Assembly: GCF_014646355.1 (NCBI RefSeq)
Contig: NZ_BMNH01000012.1
Coordinates: 149,265 to 213,264, forward strand
Direction: 5' to 3'
Source of the DNA: Nonomuraea cavernae
GTDB taxonomy: Bacteria; Actinomycetota; Actinomycetes; Streptosporangiales; Streptosporangiaceae
Length of the DNA: 64,000 nucleotides
Position 1 is the first letter of the stretch, and every line of letters starts with the position of its first letter. Shown here piece after piece: positions 16,380 through 24,214 of this stretch. The position numbers and the translations under genes were made by a program. The notes under the pieces are model-generated. The model made no database searches. It saw only the letters and a list, made by a program, of their open reading frames with translations, and was not told the DNA's origin.

Positions 16380-17270
16380 TCACAGCCAGTCGCCGTCCTG
16401 GCCGACGGCCAGCATCTGGTTCATCGTCTCGGTGGACCAGGTGGGGTCGGGCGTCCGCGCGGCGGCGCGGGTGCGCCGCGGGCTCTCCAGGCCAGGGAAG
16501 AGCGTCAGCGCGGCCTGCCGCGCGGCGTCGACCACGAGCGGGGCGACCTTCTCCAACGGGGTACGGCTCTCGCCGACCAGGGAGATGCTCGCCACCGGCC
16601 CCTCGTGACCGCGGATCGCCGCCGCCACGCAGGAGATCTGCGGGAAGCACTCCCCCCGCTCGAAGGCCAGGCCGTGGCGCTGCCGGATCCGGTTGAGCTC
16701 CTGGTGCAGGGTGGCGATGTCGCCGATCGTGTGGTTGGTCAGCCGGCTGATGGGGCCGTCGATCAGCGTGTCGACCTGCTCCGGCTCCAGCCAGGCGAGG
16801 ATCGCCTTGCCCAGCGCGGTGCAGTGGGCCGGCGCCCGGCCGCCCACCCGCGAGGGCACCGACAGGGCGAACCTGCCGCCGACCTTGTCCAGGTAGAAGA
16901 CCTCCGCGCCGTCGAGGACCGCGAGGTGGACGACCATCCCCGTCTTGATCTGCAGCTCGTGCAGCAGCGGCGCGGCCGCCTCGCGGATCTCGCCGTGGCT
17001 GCCGTCGCGGCCGCCGAGGCCGAGTGCGCGCTTGCCCAGGCGATAGCCGAAGGACGTGTGGTCGAGCCAGTTCAGCTGGACGAGCTGGTCGAGGATCCGG
17101 TGTGCCGTGGAGCGTGGGAGATGGGTACGGCGGGCGACGTCCTCAAGGGTGAGCCGGGTGGAACGGCCGGTGAACGCGTCCATGATCAGCGTCATCCGCT
17201 CGACCATCGACGGCGGCAGGTCCCGTCGCGGCGCCGCCGGCGAAGCCTGCTCAGTGCTGAGAGCGGCCAT
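16380..17270 (-). CDS. IclR-family transcriptional regulator, likely cluster regulator
   Basis: This 296-residue regulator has an N-terminal winged helix-turn-helix (residues about 25-90, with LTLEDVARRTHLPRSTAHRI) and a C-terminal IclR effector domain (KTGMVVHLAVLDGAEVFYLD, HCTALGKAILAWL, CVAAAIRGHEG). The ATG at 17270 was chosen; the preceding GGGGGGTG is a weak ribosome site. It lies between hsaB and an LLM oxidoreductase gene. Its upstream region carries one copy of the 15-bp palindrome shared by the catabolic promoters, which suggests autoregulation and control of the steroid cluster. The ligand is unknown. Confidence 0.9.
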   Translation of the reverse strand: MAALSTEQASPAAPRRDLPPSMVERMTLIMDAFTGRSTRLTLEDVARRTHLPRSTAHRILDQLVQLNWLDHTSFGYRLGKRALGLGGRDGSHGEIREAAAPLLHELQIKTGMVVHLAVLDGAEVFYLDKVGGRFALSVPSRVGGRAPAHCTALGKAILAWLEPEQVDTLIDGPISRLTNHTIGDIATLHQELNRIRQRHGLAFERGECFPQISCVAAAIRGHEGPVASISLVGESRTPLEKVAPLVVDAARQAALTLFPGLESPRRTRAAARTPDPTWSTETMNQMLAVGQDGDWL

Positions 17271-17369
17271 CACACCCCCCAAAACTGAAATGAATTCTTG
17301 TCTGGACCATAGCAACGCGCTGCCCCGGTGGGAAGACGTCGAACGACCCGTACGCTCCGTCCTGTCCGA

Positions 17370-17384
17370 TTCCGTTCAGTGAGA
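17370..17384. promoter_or_regulatory. Candidate IclR-type autoregulatory operator
   Basis: TTCCGTTCAGTGAGA fits the shared palindrome. It lies in the divergent interval between the IclR gene (100 bp away) and the LLM gene (80 bp away). Confidence 0.5.
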
Positions 17385-17463
17385 CCGGCAGGTCAGCCCG
17401 GCGACCGGTTGAGTAGAAAGAATTCCGCGAACCAGGGTCCAGAGACGATGCGAGGTGAAGCCG

Positions 17464-18462
17464 GTGCGGATCGGCATAGTGAGTCCCATCGTGGTGCGCT
17501 TTCCGGGCACCCACTCGGAGTGGGAGGCCACGGCGGGCGCCGACGACCTGGGCCGCGTCGCCGAGACCGCCGACCGGCTCGGCTACCACCACCTCACCTG
17601 CAGCGAGCACGTGGCCGTGCCGGCCGAGGCGGCCCGGCAGCGCGGCGGCGCCTACTGGGATCCGCTCGCCACGCTCGGCTATCTCGCCGCCCGCACCCGC
17701 CGCATCCGGCTGGCCACCCACGTGCTCGTGCTCGGCTACCACCACCCCCTGGAGATCGCCAAGAGGTACGGCACGCTCGACCTGATCAGCGGTGGGCGGC
17801 TCACCCTCGGGCTGGGCGTGGGCAGCCTGGAGGAGGAGTTCGAGCTGCTCGGCGTGCCGTTCGAGGATCGCGGCCCGCGCGCCGACGAGGCGCTCGCCGC
17901 CCTGCGCGCCTCCCTCTCGCGGCGGGAGCCGGAGTTCCACGGCCGCTACTACGACTACTCCGGATTCGTGGTGGAGCCGCACGCGGTGCAACCTCGGGTG
18001 CCGATGTGGATCGGCGGCCAGACCCGGCGCTCACTGCGCCGAGCGACGACCCACGGCGACGGCTGGGCGCCGTTCGGGCTGCCCCTGGACACGCTCGCCA
18101 CGATGCTCCGCGAGACCGACCTGCCCGACGCCTTCGACGTCGTGCTCGGCATCAGCCGCCCGGTGGACCCGACGGGCTCGCCCGGCCCCGCCGCGCGCGC
18201 CCTGGAACGGGTCCGTGAGGCGGGCGCCACGGTGGCGGCCGTCTACGTGGCCGCCACCTCGTCCGCCCACTACTGCGACCAGTTGGAGGCACTGCACGCC
18301 CTCGGGGTCGAGATCGGCCTCGACTTCGGCCCACCGGCCCCGGAACCGTACCCGGCCCCGGGAGTGACCACGGGACCGGCCACGGAACCGGCCACCGGAT
18401 CGGCCACCGGATCGGCCACGGGATCGGCCACCGGATCGGCTCGTCTCGGGGAGGACCGTTGA
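17464..18462 (+). CDS. LLM-class (F420-type) oxidoreductase
   Basis: This 332-residue TIM-barrel protein is of the luciferase-like monooxygenase family. It carries the family segments DRLGYHHLTCSEHV, RIRLATHVLVLGYHHP, KRYGTLDLISGGRLTLGLGVG and VPMWIGGQTRRSLRRA. The start was set at GTG 17464 because GAGGTG lies 6 nt upstream. The last 25 residues are a low-complexity tail of ATGS units encoded by a 12-bp tandem repeat and are probably not part of the fold. The stop overlaps the next gene's TTG start (TTGA). An F420- or FMN-dependent redox step in steroid metabolism is plausible. Confidence 0.85.
   Translation: MRIGIVSPIVVRFPGTHSEWEATAGADDLGRVAETADRLGYHHLTCSEHVAVPAEAARQRGGAYWDPLATLGYLAARTRRIRLATHVLVLGYHHPLEIAKRYGTLDLISGGRLTLGLGVGSLEEEFELLGVPFEDRGPRADEALAALRASLSRREPEFHGRYYDYSGFVVEPHAVQPRVPMWIGGQTRRSLRRATTHGDGWAPFGLPLDTLATMLRETDLPDAFDVVLGISRPVDPTGSPGPAARALERVREAGATVAAVYVAATSSAHYCDQLEALHALGVEIGLDFGPPAPEPYPAPGVTTGPATEPATGSATGSATGSATGSARLGEDR
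18373..18441. repeat. 12-bp tandem repeat in the 3' end of the LLM gene
   Basis: Nearly six units of a GGATCGGCCACC-type sequence are in frame and encode repeated ATGS or ATEP. The first two units are diverged and the later ones nearly identical, as in repeat expansion. Confidence 0.9.
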
Positions 18463-18953
18463 CCGGCGTCGAGGAGCGGCTCGCCCTGCTGGAGGAGCGC
18501 ACGCGCAGGCTGGAGGACGAGCTGGAGGTGACCCGCCTCGTCCTGTCCTACGGCCCGCTGGTCGACAGCGGCAGCGCCGACGCCGTCGCCGCGCTCTGGG
18601 AGCCCGCCGGCGTGTACGACGTGGACGAACTGCTGATGAACGGCCGGGACGAGATCGCCGCCATGGTCCGCTCCGACGCGCACCAGGGCTGGATCGCCCG
18701 CGGCTGCGCCCACGTCATCGGCGCCCCGCACGTCACGGTGAGCGGGGACGAGGCGGTCGCCCGCGGCTACTCCCTGATGATCGTCAGGGACCGCTCCGGC
18801 GACGGGTTCAGGGTCCGCCGCGCCACCGCCAACCACTGGACCCTGCGCCGGGGCCCGGACGGCTGGCAGGTCGTCACCCGCGTCAACCGCGTCCTCGACG
18901 GCCGCTCCGAGTCACCCGAACTCCTGGCCGGCGACCTCCCGGCCTCGTCCTGA
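18459..18953 (+). CDS. SnoaL-like (NTF2 fold) protein
   Basis: This 164-residue protein has the SnoaL_4-type pattern: an N-terminal helix with coiled-coil-like LEERTRRLEDELE, then TRLVLSYGPLVDSG, LWEPAGVYDVDE, and a C-terminal TANHWTLRRGPDGWQVVTRV strand pair. Such proteins are often isomerases or hydratases. It starts with TTG, supported by GGGGAGGA about 4-10 nt upstream and by overlap with the LLM stop. In steroid clusters these genes are common, but the reaction here cannot be assigned. Confidence 0.78.
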   Translation: MTGVEERLALLEERTRRLEDELEVTRLVLSYGPLVDSGSADAVAALWEPAGVYDVDELLMNGRDEIAAMVRSDAHQGWIARGCAHVIGAPHVTVSGDEAVARGYSLMIVRDRSGDGFRVRRATANHWTLRRGPDGWQVVTRVNRVLDGRSESPELLAGDLPASS

Positions 18954-18967
18954 AAGGGGCGTCGCCA

Positions 18968-19216
18968 CCCACCTCGGCTGCCTCCCAGCACCTGCTCGGC
19001 AACCACCGGGTCGAGGTGTCCGGCGACCGGGCCCGCTCCCTCACCTACGCCCGGGTTCACCATCAGGGCGCCGGTCCCTTCGCGGGCCGCTCCTACGAAT
19101 GCCTCGGCGAGTACGACGACCACTGGGCCCGCACCCCGGCCGGCTGGCTGCTCACCTCCCGGGTCTTCGCCATGACCATGTCGATCGGCGACGTCGGAGT
19201 CCTCCAGCCCGGCTGA
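18968..19216 (+). pseudogene. 5'-truncated SnoaL-like gene
   Basis: The frame encodes only the C-terminal half of an NTF2-fold protein: SQHLLGNHRVEVSGDRARS, RSYECLGEYDDHW, and GWLLTSRVFAMTMS. The N-terminal half is missing and the frame begins within a few bases of the stop of the intact SnoaL gene. A GTG at 19016 could start a 66-residue product. Because the retained half is well conserved, truncation appears recent. Confidence 0.7.
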
Positions 19217-19277
19217 CCGCACTCTCCTTCGGACCGGAGAGTCTCGACCCGCGCAGGCCGACCGCGCTCCCCCGGCC

Positions 19278-19772
19278 TCAGCCGGTCCGGCCGCGCAGGC
19301 GGCGCACCGGCCGGGTCTCGATCCAGTCGATGCGGATCGCCCGCCGGATGATCCGCCAGGCGCCCGCCTCCTGCCGGTAGGCGTCGAGGTAGCGCAGGTG
19401 CCACACCAGGTCGGACGGCCCGCCGTCGCGCTCGGCCAGGTGGTGCGCCACACAAGCCACCCTGCCCGTCGCGGTGCCCGGCTCCGGCCCCACGTCGAAC
19501 ACCTGGCCGCAGAGCGCGTGGAAGGTCAGGACGAAGCCGTCCAGCGCGGACACCGCCCGGCCGATCTCCTCGGGCCCGGTCCGCGTCAGGACCGGCTCCA
19601 GCTCGCGCGGCGGGTCGGGCAGCACGAGCACACCGTCTCCGGTGAACAACCCGGTCAGCCCCGCGATGTCCCGCTCGTCGGCGTACAGCGCGTACCGGGA
19701 GACCAGGTCGGCGAGCCCGGCCACGTCGGCCGCCTCCAGTCCACTCACCGGGCCGCTCACCGGGCCGCTCAC
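19278..19772 (-). CDS. SnoaL-like (NTF2 fold) protein
   Basis: This protein of up to 164 residues has the SnoaL_4 pattern: LADLVSRYALYADERDIAGL, LFTGDGVLVLPD, and WHLRYLDAYRQEAGAWRIIRRAI. The N-terminus MSGPVSGPVSG is encoded by a 12-bp repeat, so any of three in-frame GTG codons could be the start and the true N-terminus may lie near LEAADV. It converges on the truncated SnoaL remnant. No specific reaction can be assigned. Confidence 0.75.
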   Translation of the reverse strand: MSGPVSGPVSGLEAADVAGLADLVSRYALYADERDIAGLTGLFTGDGVLVLPDPPRELEPVLTRTGPEEIGRAVSALDGFVLTFHALCGQVFDVGPEPGTATGRVACVAHHLAERDGGPSDLVWHLRYLDAYRQEAGAWRIIRRAIRIDWIETRPVRRLRGRTG

Positions 19773-19830
19773 AGGCCACTCGAAAGGCCGCTCGAAGGAC
19801 CGCCCGCTGGGGCGCTCACATGGTCGCTCA
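19738..19830. repeat. Degenerate 12-bp tandem repeat at a 5' gene end
   Basis: On the minus strand the unit GTGAGCGGCCCG occurs twice exactly plus a third decayed copy. Upstream are related units of the TTCGAGCGGCCT and GTGAGCGCCCCA kinds. It overlaps the first codons of the SnoaL-like gene and extends upstream. The period matches the two other 12-bp arrays in this window. Confidence 0.7.
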
Positions 19831-19889
19831 CCTGGACGCCGACCGGGTCGCCGACCGGAGCGGCGGCGCCCGCCGGGGATCGGCGCCCA

Positions 19890-20771
19890 TCAGGGCGTCA
19901 GCCCGAGGCGGGCCGCACAGGCGGAGAGCTCGTCCATGGCAGCCGCCAGGTCTGCCGTCGGCGTCCCCGACAGCAGGATCCGGTCCGCGCCGAGGGCGGC
20001 CAGGGCATCGGCCTTCTCAGGCGTGATCCGGGAGACGAGGTGCCCGAGGGTGAGTTCGAGAGCGAGCGGATCGCGTCCCGCCTGGTCGGCCGCGGCGCGC
20101 ATCTCGCCGAGCAGCCTCCGTAGGTCCTCCCCCGCCACTCCGAGCGGCTGGAAGCCGTCGCCGAGCAGGCCCGCGCGGCGCGCGGCCGCGACGCTGTGGC
20201 CGCCGATGTGGATCGGCACCGCGCCGCGCACCGGCTTGGGGTACGTCATGGCCCCGTCGAAACCGAAGAACTCCCCGTGGTGGCTGACCCCGTCCGGCGA
20301 CTCACCGGACCACAGGGCGCGCATCACCCGGATCTGCTCGTCGGCCCGCCGCCCGCGCGTGGCGAAGTCGGTTCCGCAGGCCTCGATCTCCTCCTTCATC
20401 CACCCCATGCCGACGCCCAGGCGCAGCCGTCCGCCGGAGAGCGCGTCGAGGGTGGCGGCGCGCTTGGCCAGGACGACGGGATGGTGGTTGGGCAGGACCA
20501 GGACGCCCGTGGCCAGCCCGATCCGGGTCGTCCGGCCGGCCAGGAAGCCGAGCAGGTCGAGCGGGTCGGGGATGGCGCAGTCGTCGGCCAGCTCCATCCG
20601 CCCCGACCGGTCGTACGGGTAGACGCTGGAGTATCTGCTCATGACCACGGTGTGCTCGACCACCACGATGGACTCGAACCCGCACGCCTCGGCGTGCCGG
20701 GCGAAGCCGCCGATCCACTCGGGGTCGGCGGTGGTGTTCGCGGCGACCGGCGCCAGCACCGCGTATTTCAT
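19890..20771 (-). CDS. LLM-class (F420-type) oxidoreductase
   Basis: This 293-residue TIM-barrel protein is of the luciferase-like family. Family segments are ACGFESIVVVEHTV, RIGLATGVLVLPNHHP, KRAATLDALSGGRLRLGVG, GWMKEEIEACG and PIHIGGHSVAAARRAG. The start at 20771 is preceded by GGGGGAGCGGGCG. It follows the FadE gene by 31 bp in the same direction, so it is probably in that operon. F420 is the likely cofactor in actinomycetes, but FMN is possible. Confidence 0.85.
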   Translation of the reverse strand: MKYAVLAPVAANTTADPEWIGGFARHAEACGFESIVVVEHTVVMSRYSSVYPYDRSGRMELADDCAIPDPLDLLGFLAGRTTRIGLATGVLVLPNHHPVVLAKRAATLDALSGGRLRLGVGMGWMKEEIEACGTDFATRGRRADEQIRVMRALWSGESPDGVSHHGEFFGFDGAMTYPKPVRGAVPIHIGGHSVAAARRAGLLGDGFQPLGVAGEDLRRLLGEMRAAADQAGRDPLALELTLGHLVSRITPEKADALAALGADRILLSGTPTADLAAAMDELSACAARLGLTP

Positions 20772-20802
20772 CGCCCGCTCCCCCTGCATCGCCTACTCCT
20801 CT

Positions 20803-21990
20803 TCATCGCCCGCTCCCGGGACGCGCCTCGCGGGGCAGCCCGAGCACGCGCTCGGCGATGATGTTGCGCTGGATCTCGTTCGAGCCGGCGTAGATCGTGT
20901 CGGACCGGGAGAACAGGTAGAGCCGCTGCGCGTCGCTCAGGTCGTACGGCGGCCCGTCGGCGATCATCCCGGCGGCGCCGAGCACGTCCATGGCCAGCTC
21001 GCCCAGCTCCCGGTGCCAGACGCCCCAGACCAGCTTGGAGATGGACGACTCGGGCCCCGGCGCGCCCGCCGCGATGCCCGCCATGGTGCGGACCGCGTTG
21101 AGCCGCATGACCCGCAGGCCCATCCAGGAGCGGACGAGCCGGTCGCGCAGCAACGGGTCGTCGATCGCGCCGGTGCGCCGGGCGACCTCGATGACGGCCT
21201 CCAGCTCGTGACGGAAGCCCACCTGCTGGCCGAGCGTGGCCACGCCGCGCTCGAAGCCGAGCGTGGCCATGGCGATCTTCCAGCCGTCGCCGGGCGCGCC
21301 GACGAGGTTGGCGGCGTCGGTCACCGCGTCGTCGAAGAAGACCTCGTTGAACTCACTGGTGCCGGTCATCTGCACGATCGGCCTGATCTCCACGCCGTCC
21401 TGGCGCATCGGCACCAGCAGGTAGGACAGCCCGTGGTGGCGGGTGGAGCCGGGCTCGGTGCGGCAGATCACGAAGCACCAGTCGGCCTCCAGGGCGAGGG
21501 AGGTCCACACCTTCTGCCCGCTGACGCGCCACCGGTCGCCGTCGAACTCGGCGCGGGTCTGCACGCCGGCCAGGTCGGAGCCGGCGCCGGGCTCGGAGTA
21601 GCCCTGACACCACAGCTCCTCGACGTCCACGATCGGCGGCAGGAACCGCCGGCGCTGCTCGTCGGTGCCGAACGCGATGATGGTCGGGCCGAGCAGGTTC
21701 TCGCCGATGTGACCGACCCGGGCGGGCGCGCGGGCCAGGGCGTACTCCTCGTGGAAGGCCACCTGGTCCTCGACGCTCGCGCCTCGCCCGCCATACTGCT
21801 CGGGCCAGCCCAGGCAGGTCCAGCCGGCCGCCGCCAGGTGCCGCTCCCAGGCCAGCCGGACGTCGAACGCCTCGTGCTCGCGGCCGGGTCCGCCCAGCCC
21901 GCGGGCTCCGGCGAACTCGCCCGACAGGTTGTCCTCCAGCCAGGCGCGTACCTCGGCTCTGAAGGTTTCGCTCCGGTTCACAGGTGGCAC
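20803..21990 (-). CDS. Acyl-CoA dehydrogenase (FadE, long subunit type)
   Basis: This 395-residue FAD-dependent acyl-CoA dehydrogenase resembles FadE26-type subunits of steroid side-chain dehydrogenases. Visible are GWPEQYGGRGAS, CQGYSEPGAGSDLAG, RWRVSGQKVWTSLA, and the C-terminal YAGSNEIQRNIIAERVLGLP. It lies divergent from a second, smaller FadE (22045-23118). In Mycobacterium such adjacent FadE pairs form alpha2beta2 heterotetramers (ChsE type), so these two are probably one enzyme. The pairing is inference. Confidence 0.88.
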   Translation of the reverse strand: MPPVNRSETFRAEVRAWLEDNLSGEFAGARGLGGPGREHEAFDVRLAWERHLAAAGWTCLGWPEQYGGRGASVEDQVAFHEEYALARAPARVGHIGENLLGPTIIAFGTDEQRRRFLPPIVDVEELWCQGYSEPGAGSDLAGVQTRAEFDGDRWRVSGQKVWTSLALEADWCFVICRTEPGSTRHHGLSYLLVPMRQDGVEIRPIVQMTGTSEFNEVFFDDAVTDAANLVGAPGDGWKIAMATLGFERGVATLGQQVGFRHELEAVIEVARRTGAIDDPLLRDRLVRSWMGLRVMRLNAVRTMAGIAAGAPGPESSISKLVWGVWHRELGELAMDVLGAAGMIADGPPYDLSDAQRLYLFSRSDTIYAGSNEIQRNIIAERVLGLPREARPGSGR

Positions 21991-21991
21991 T

Positions 21992-22009
21992 CTACCAAAC
22001 AGTTGTTAG
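21992..22009. promoter_or_regulatory. Inverted repeat in the divergent fadE promoter
   Basis: CTACCAAACAGTTGTTAG is an imperfect palindrome (CTA-n-CAA ... TTG-n-TAG) in an A/T-richer interval between the two divergent fadE genes. It looks like a TetR-type operator. It does not match the KstR consensus (AAC-n2-GTT) and does not match the IclR-type palindrome found elsewhere in the cluster. Confidence 0.45.
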
Positions 22010-22044
22010 AATAAGGATCCCGACCGTTGACCCTTGGGACGAAC

Positions 22045-23118
22045 GTGATCAGCACCGACGAGCAGGAAGAGCTGCGGCGCACCGTGCGCGCCCTTCTCGC
22101 GCGCAACCCCCCGTCCCGGCCCGAGCCGGACGCCGAAGCGGGCTACGACGAGACCATCTGGCGGCTGCTCGCCGACCAGGTGGGGGCCTTCGGGCTGGCC
22201 GTTCCCGTGGAGCACGGCGGGGCGGGCTGCACGGCGGCCGAGACCCAGGTGGTGTGCGAGGAGCTGGGCCGCACCCTGGCCACGCTCCCCTACCTCGGCT
22301 CCGCCGTGCTCGCGACCGAGGCACTGCTCGCCTGCGGGGCCACCGATCCCCTGCCCGGCCTCGCCGACGGCAGCCGGGTCGGCGCCGTCGCCTGGGCGGA
22401 GAACGGCACCTGGGACCCGGCGGCGATCCGGGCGCGGGTGCGCGACGGCCGGCTCACCGGGGTGAAGGAGCACGTGCTCGACGGCGCGCGTGCCGACCTG
22501 CTCATCGTGCCCGCCCTCACGCCCGACGGCGACCTCGCCGTCCACACCGTCGAGCCCTCCGCTCCCGGCGTGCAGGTGGAGCCGCTGACCACGCTCGACC
22601 GCACCAGGCCGCAGGCGCGCGTGACGTTCGACGGGGCGCCGGCCCGGCTGATCGGCGCCGACGGGCACCGGGTCCTCGACCGGCTGCTCGCGGTCGCCGC
22701 CACCGCCCTCAGCGCCGAACAGCTCGGCGGCAGCGCCCGCTGCCTGGAGATGACGCTCGACTACGTGAAGGTCAGGGAGCAGTTCGGCCGGCCGATCGGC
22801 TCGTTCCAGGCGGTCAAGCACCGGCTGGCCGACCTGTACGTGCTGGTCGAGTCGGCCCGCTCCGTCAGCCACGACGCCGCCCTCGCGCTCGCCGAGAACG
22901 CTCCCGACCTGGGCGTACGCGCCGCGACCGCGCAGGCGTACTGCGCCGAGGCGTTCTCCGCCGTGACCGCCGAGACGATTCAGCTGCACGGCGGCATCGG
23001 CTTCACCTGGGAGCACGAGGCCCACCTCTACTTCAAACGGGCCCACTCCGCCGCCAGGCTGTTCGGCGACGCCGCCTGGCACCGCGCCCGCCTCGCCTCC
23101 CACGTCCTGGGCGGCTGA
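22045..23118 (+). CDS. Acyl-CoA dehydrogenase (FadE, short subunit type)
   Basis: This 357-residue acyl-CoA dehydrogenase (363 if the TTG at 22027 is used) has family elements: DEQEELRRTVRALL at the N-terminus, AVPVEHGGAG, REQFGRPIGSFQAVKHRLAD, and the C-terminal TIQLHGGIGFTWEHEAHLYF. The central region is weakly conserved and shorter than in FadE26 types, as is common for the beta subunits of heterotetrameric steroid acyl-CoA dehydrogenases. It shares a control region with the divergent FadE. Confidence 0.87.
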   Translation: MISTDEQEELRRTVRALLARNPPSRPEPDAEAGYDETIWRLLADQVGAFGLAVPVEHGGAGCTAAETQVVCEELGRTLATLPYLGSAVLATEALLACGATDPLPGLADGSRVGAVAWAENGTWDPAAIRARVRDGRLTGVKEHVLDGARADLLIVPALTPDGDLAVHTVEPSAPGVQVEPLTTLDRTRPQARVTFDGAPARLIGADGHRVLDRLLAVAATALSAEQLGGSARCLEMTLDYVKVREQFGRPIGSFQAVKHRLADLYVLVESARSVSHDAALALAENAPDLGVRAATAQAYCAEAFSAVTAETIQLHGGIGFTWEHEAHLYFKRAHSAARLFGDAAWHRARLASHVLGG

Positions 23119-23185
23119 CCCGGCGCCGAGGACGCCACCACGGGTACGGCCCCGTTCCATGGTCCGCGCGGACCCGAGGAACGCC

Positions 23186-23205
23186 TAGGGCCGGAGGTCC
23201 TTTGG
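23186..23205. promoter_or_regulatory. Possible DosR-like box upstream of hibernation factor
   Basis: The segment around GGGCCGGAGGTCCTTTGG has a GGGCC-n3-GGTCC dyad resembling boxes upstream of dormancy genes in actinomycetes. It is about 80-100 bp before the HPF-type gene, a known type of DosR/DevR target. This is a resemblance judged by eye only. Confidence 0.3.
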
Positions 23206-23285
23206 ACATGGTCTTTCTCCTCTACCCGCGACCTGCGGCTCAGCGATTGGCTGTGATCGCACGGAACGGCAGAAGGAGGCACGAC

Positions 23286-24071
23286 ATGAGACGCCGGAAC
23301 ACGCCGGTCGCCATAGACCCCGCCGACGTTCGCGTCGAGAGGCGCGGCCCGGTCCGCCAGGGAGCCGTCGAGCACGCCCGGCAGGCCATCGCCGCGCTGG
23401 CCCGGCTGGCCCACGAGCCCGTGCTGCACGCGCGGATCAAGCTGACGGCCCCCGCCGCCCCCGACGTGAAGCGGCCGTACACGGCACAGGCCAACCTCGA
23501 CGTCAGCGGGCGCCTCATCCGCGCCCAGGCCGCGGGCTCGTCCATGTACCAGGCGCTCGATCTGCTGGAGGATCGGGTACGCACCCGGTTGCGGCGCACC
23601 GCCAGGCACTGGGGGGAGCTGCGCGGGCGCCACTGGCCAGAGCGGGAGTCCTCGCTGCCGGTCCTGCCGCGCCCGCGGCGCGGGCCGGACGCCGAGCAGG
23701 AGATCGTCCGGCACAAGACGCTGGGCGCCTACCGCGCCACGCCGGAGGAGGCCGCCTTCGACATGGAGCAGCTCGACTTCGACTTCTACCTGTTCACCGA
23801 GGCCGGCAGCGGGCAGGACAGCGTCCTGTACCGGGCCGGTGACGGCTACCTGCTGGCCCAGGTGGAGCCGCGGCCGGAGGCGCTCGGCGAGGTGATGATG
23901 CCGCTCACGGTCGATCCCGGCCCGGCGCCCCGGCTGACCACCGCCGAGGCGGTGGACCGGCTGAAGGTCAACGGCCGGGCGTTCGAGTTCTTCGCCGACG
24001 CGGAGACCGGCCGCGGCCGGCTGATCTACCACCGCTACGACGACGGCTACGGGCTGATCACGATCGGCTGA
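23286..24071 (+). CDS. Ribosome hibernation factor-type (HPF/RaiA) protein
   Basis: This 261-residue protein has an N-terminal S30AE-like domain (residues about 20-105, with HARIKLTAPAAP and QANLDVSGRLIRAQAAG) and two C-terminal copies of the dimerisation-type domain: DFDFYLFTEAGSGQDSVLYR, then EFFADAETGRGRLIYHRYDD. HPF proteins store ribosomes as inactive dimers in starvation or hypoxia. AAGGAGG lies 8 nt before the ATG. The long form and doubled C-terminal domain are typical of actinomycete dormancy-linked versions. A strong hairpin follows. Confidence 0.85.
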   Translation: MRRRNTPVAIDPADVRVERRGPVRQGAVEHARQAIAALARLAHEPVLHARIKLTAPAAPDVKRPYTAQANLDVSGRLIRAQAAGSSMYQALDLLEDRVRTRLRRTARHWGELRGRHWPERESSLPVLPRPRRGPDAEQEIVRHKTLGAYRATPEEAAFDMEQLDFDFYLFTEAGSGQDSVLYRAGDGYLLAQVEPRPEALGEVMMPLTVDPGPAPRLTTAEAVDRLKVNGRAFEFFADAETGRGRLIYHRYDDGYGLITIG

Positions 24072-24090
24072 CCGGGGCCGCGCGCCGGGC

Positions 24091-24124
24091 GGCGCCGGGA
24101 CCTCCGCCCCGAGGTCCCGGCGCC
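24091..24124. terminator. Hairpin terminator after the HPF-type gene
   Basis: GGCGCCGGGACCTC and its complement form a perfect 14-bp stem with a 6-nt loop, starting 19 bp after the stop codon. Confidence 0.8.
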
Positions 24125-24214
24125 TTCTCCGCTCTCCGCTCCGGGATGGAAGACTGACACTTCGGATCTTCCTCGCGTTAGGCTGTCGCGTACCCCCCTC
24201 AGGAAGGCACGACG

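Noticed and set aside
18373..19830. Possible CRISPR-like array
   Set aside because: The units are 12 bp with no spacers and lie inside coding sequence, so they are simple tandem repeats.
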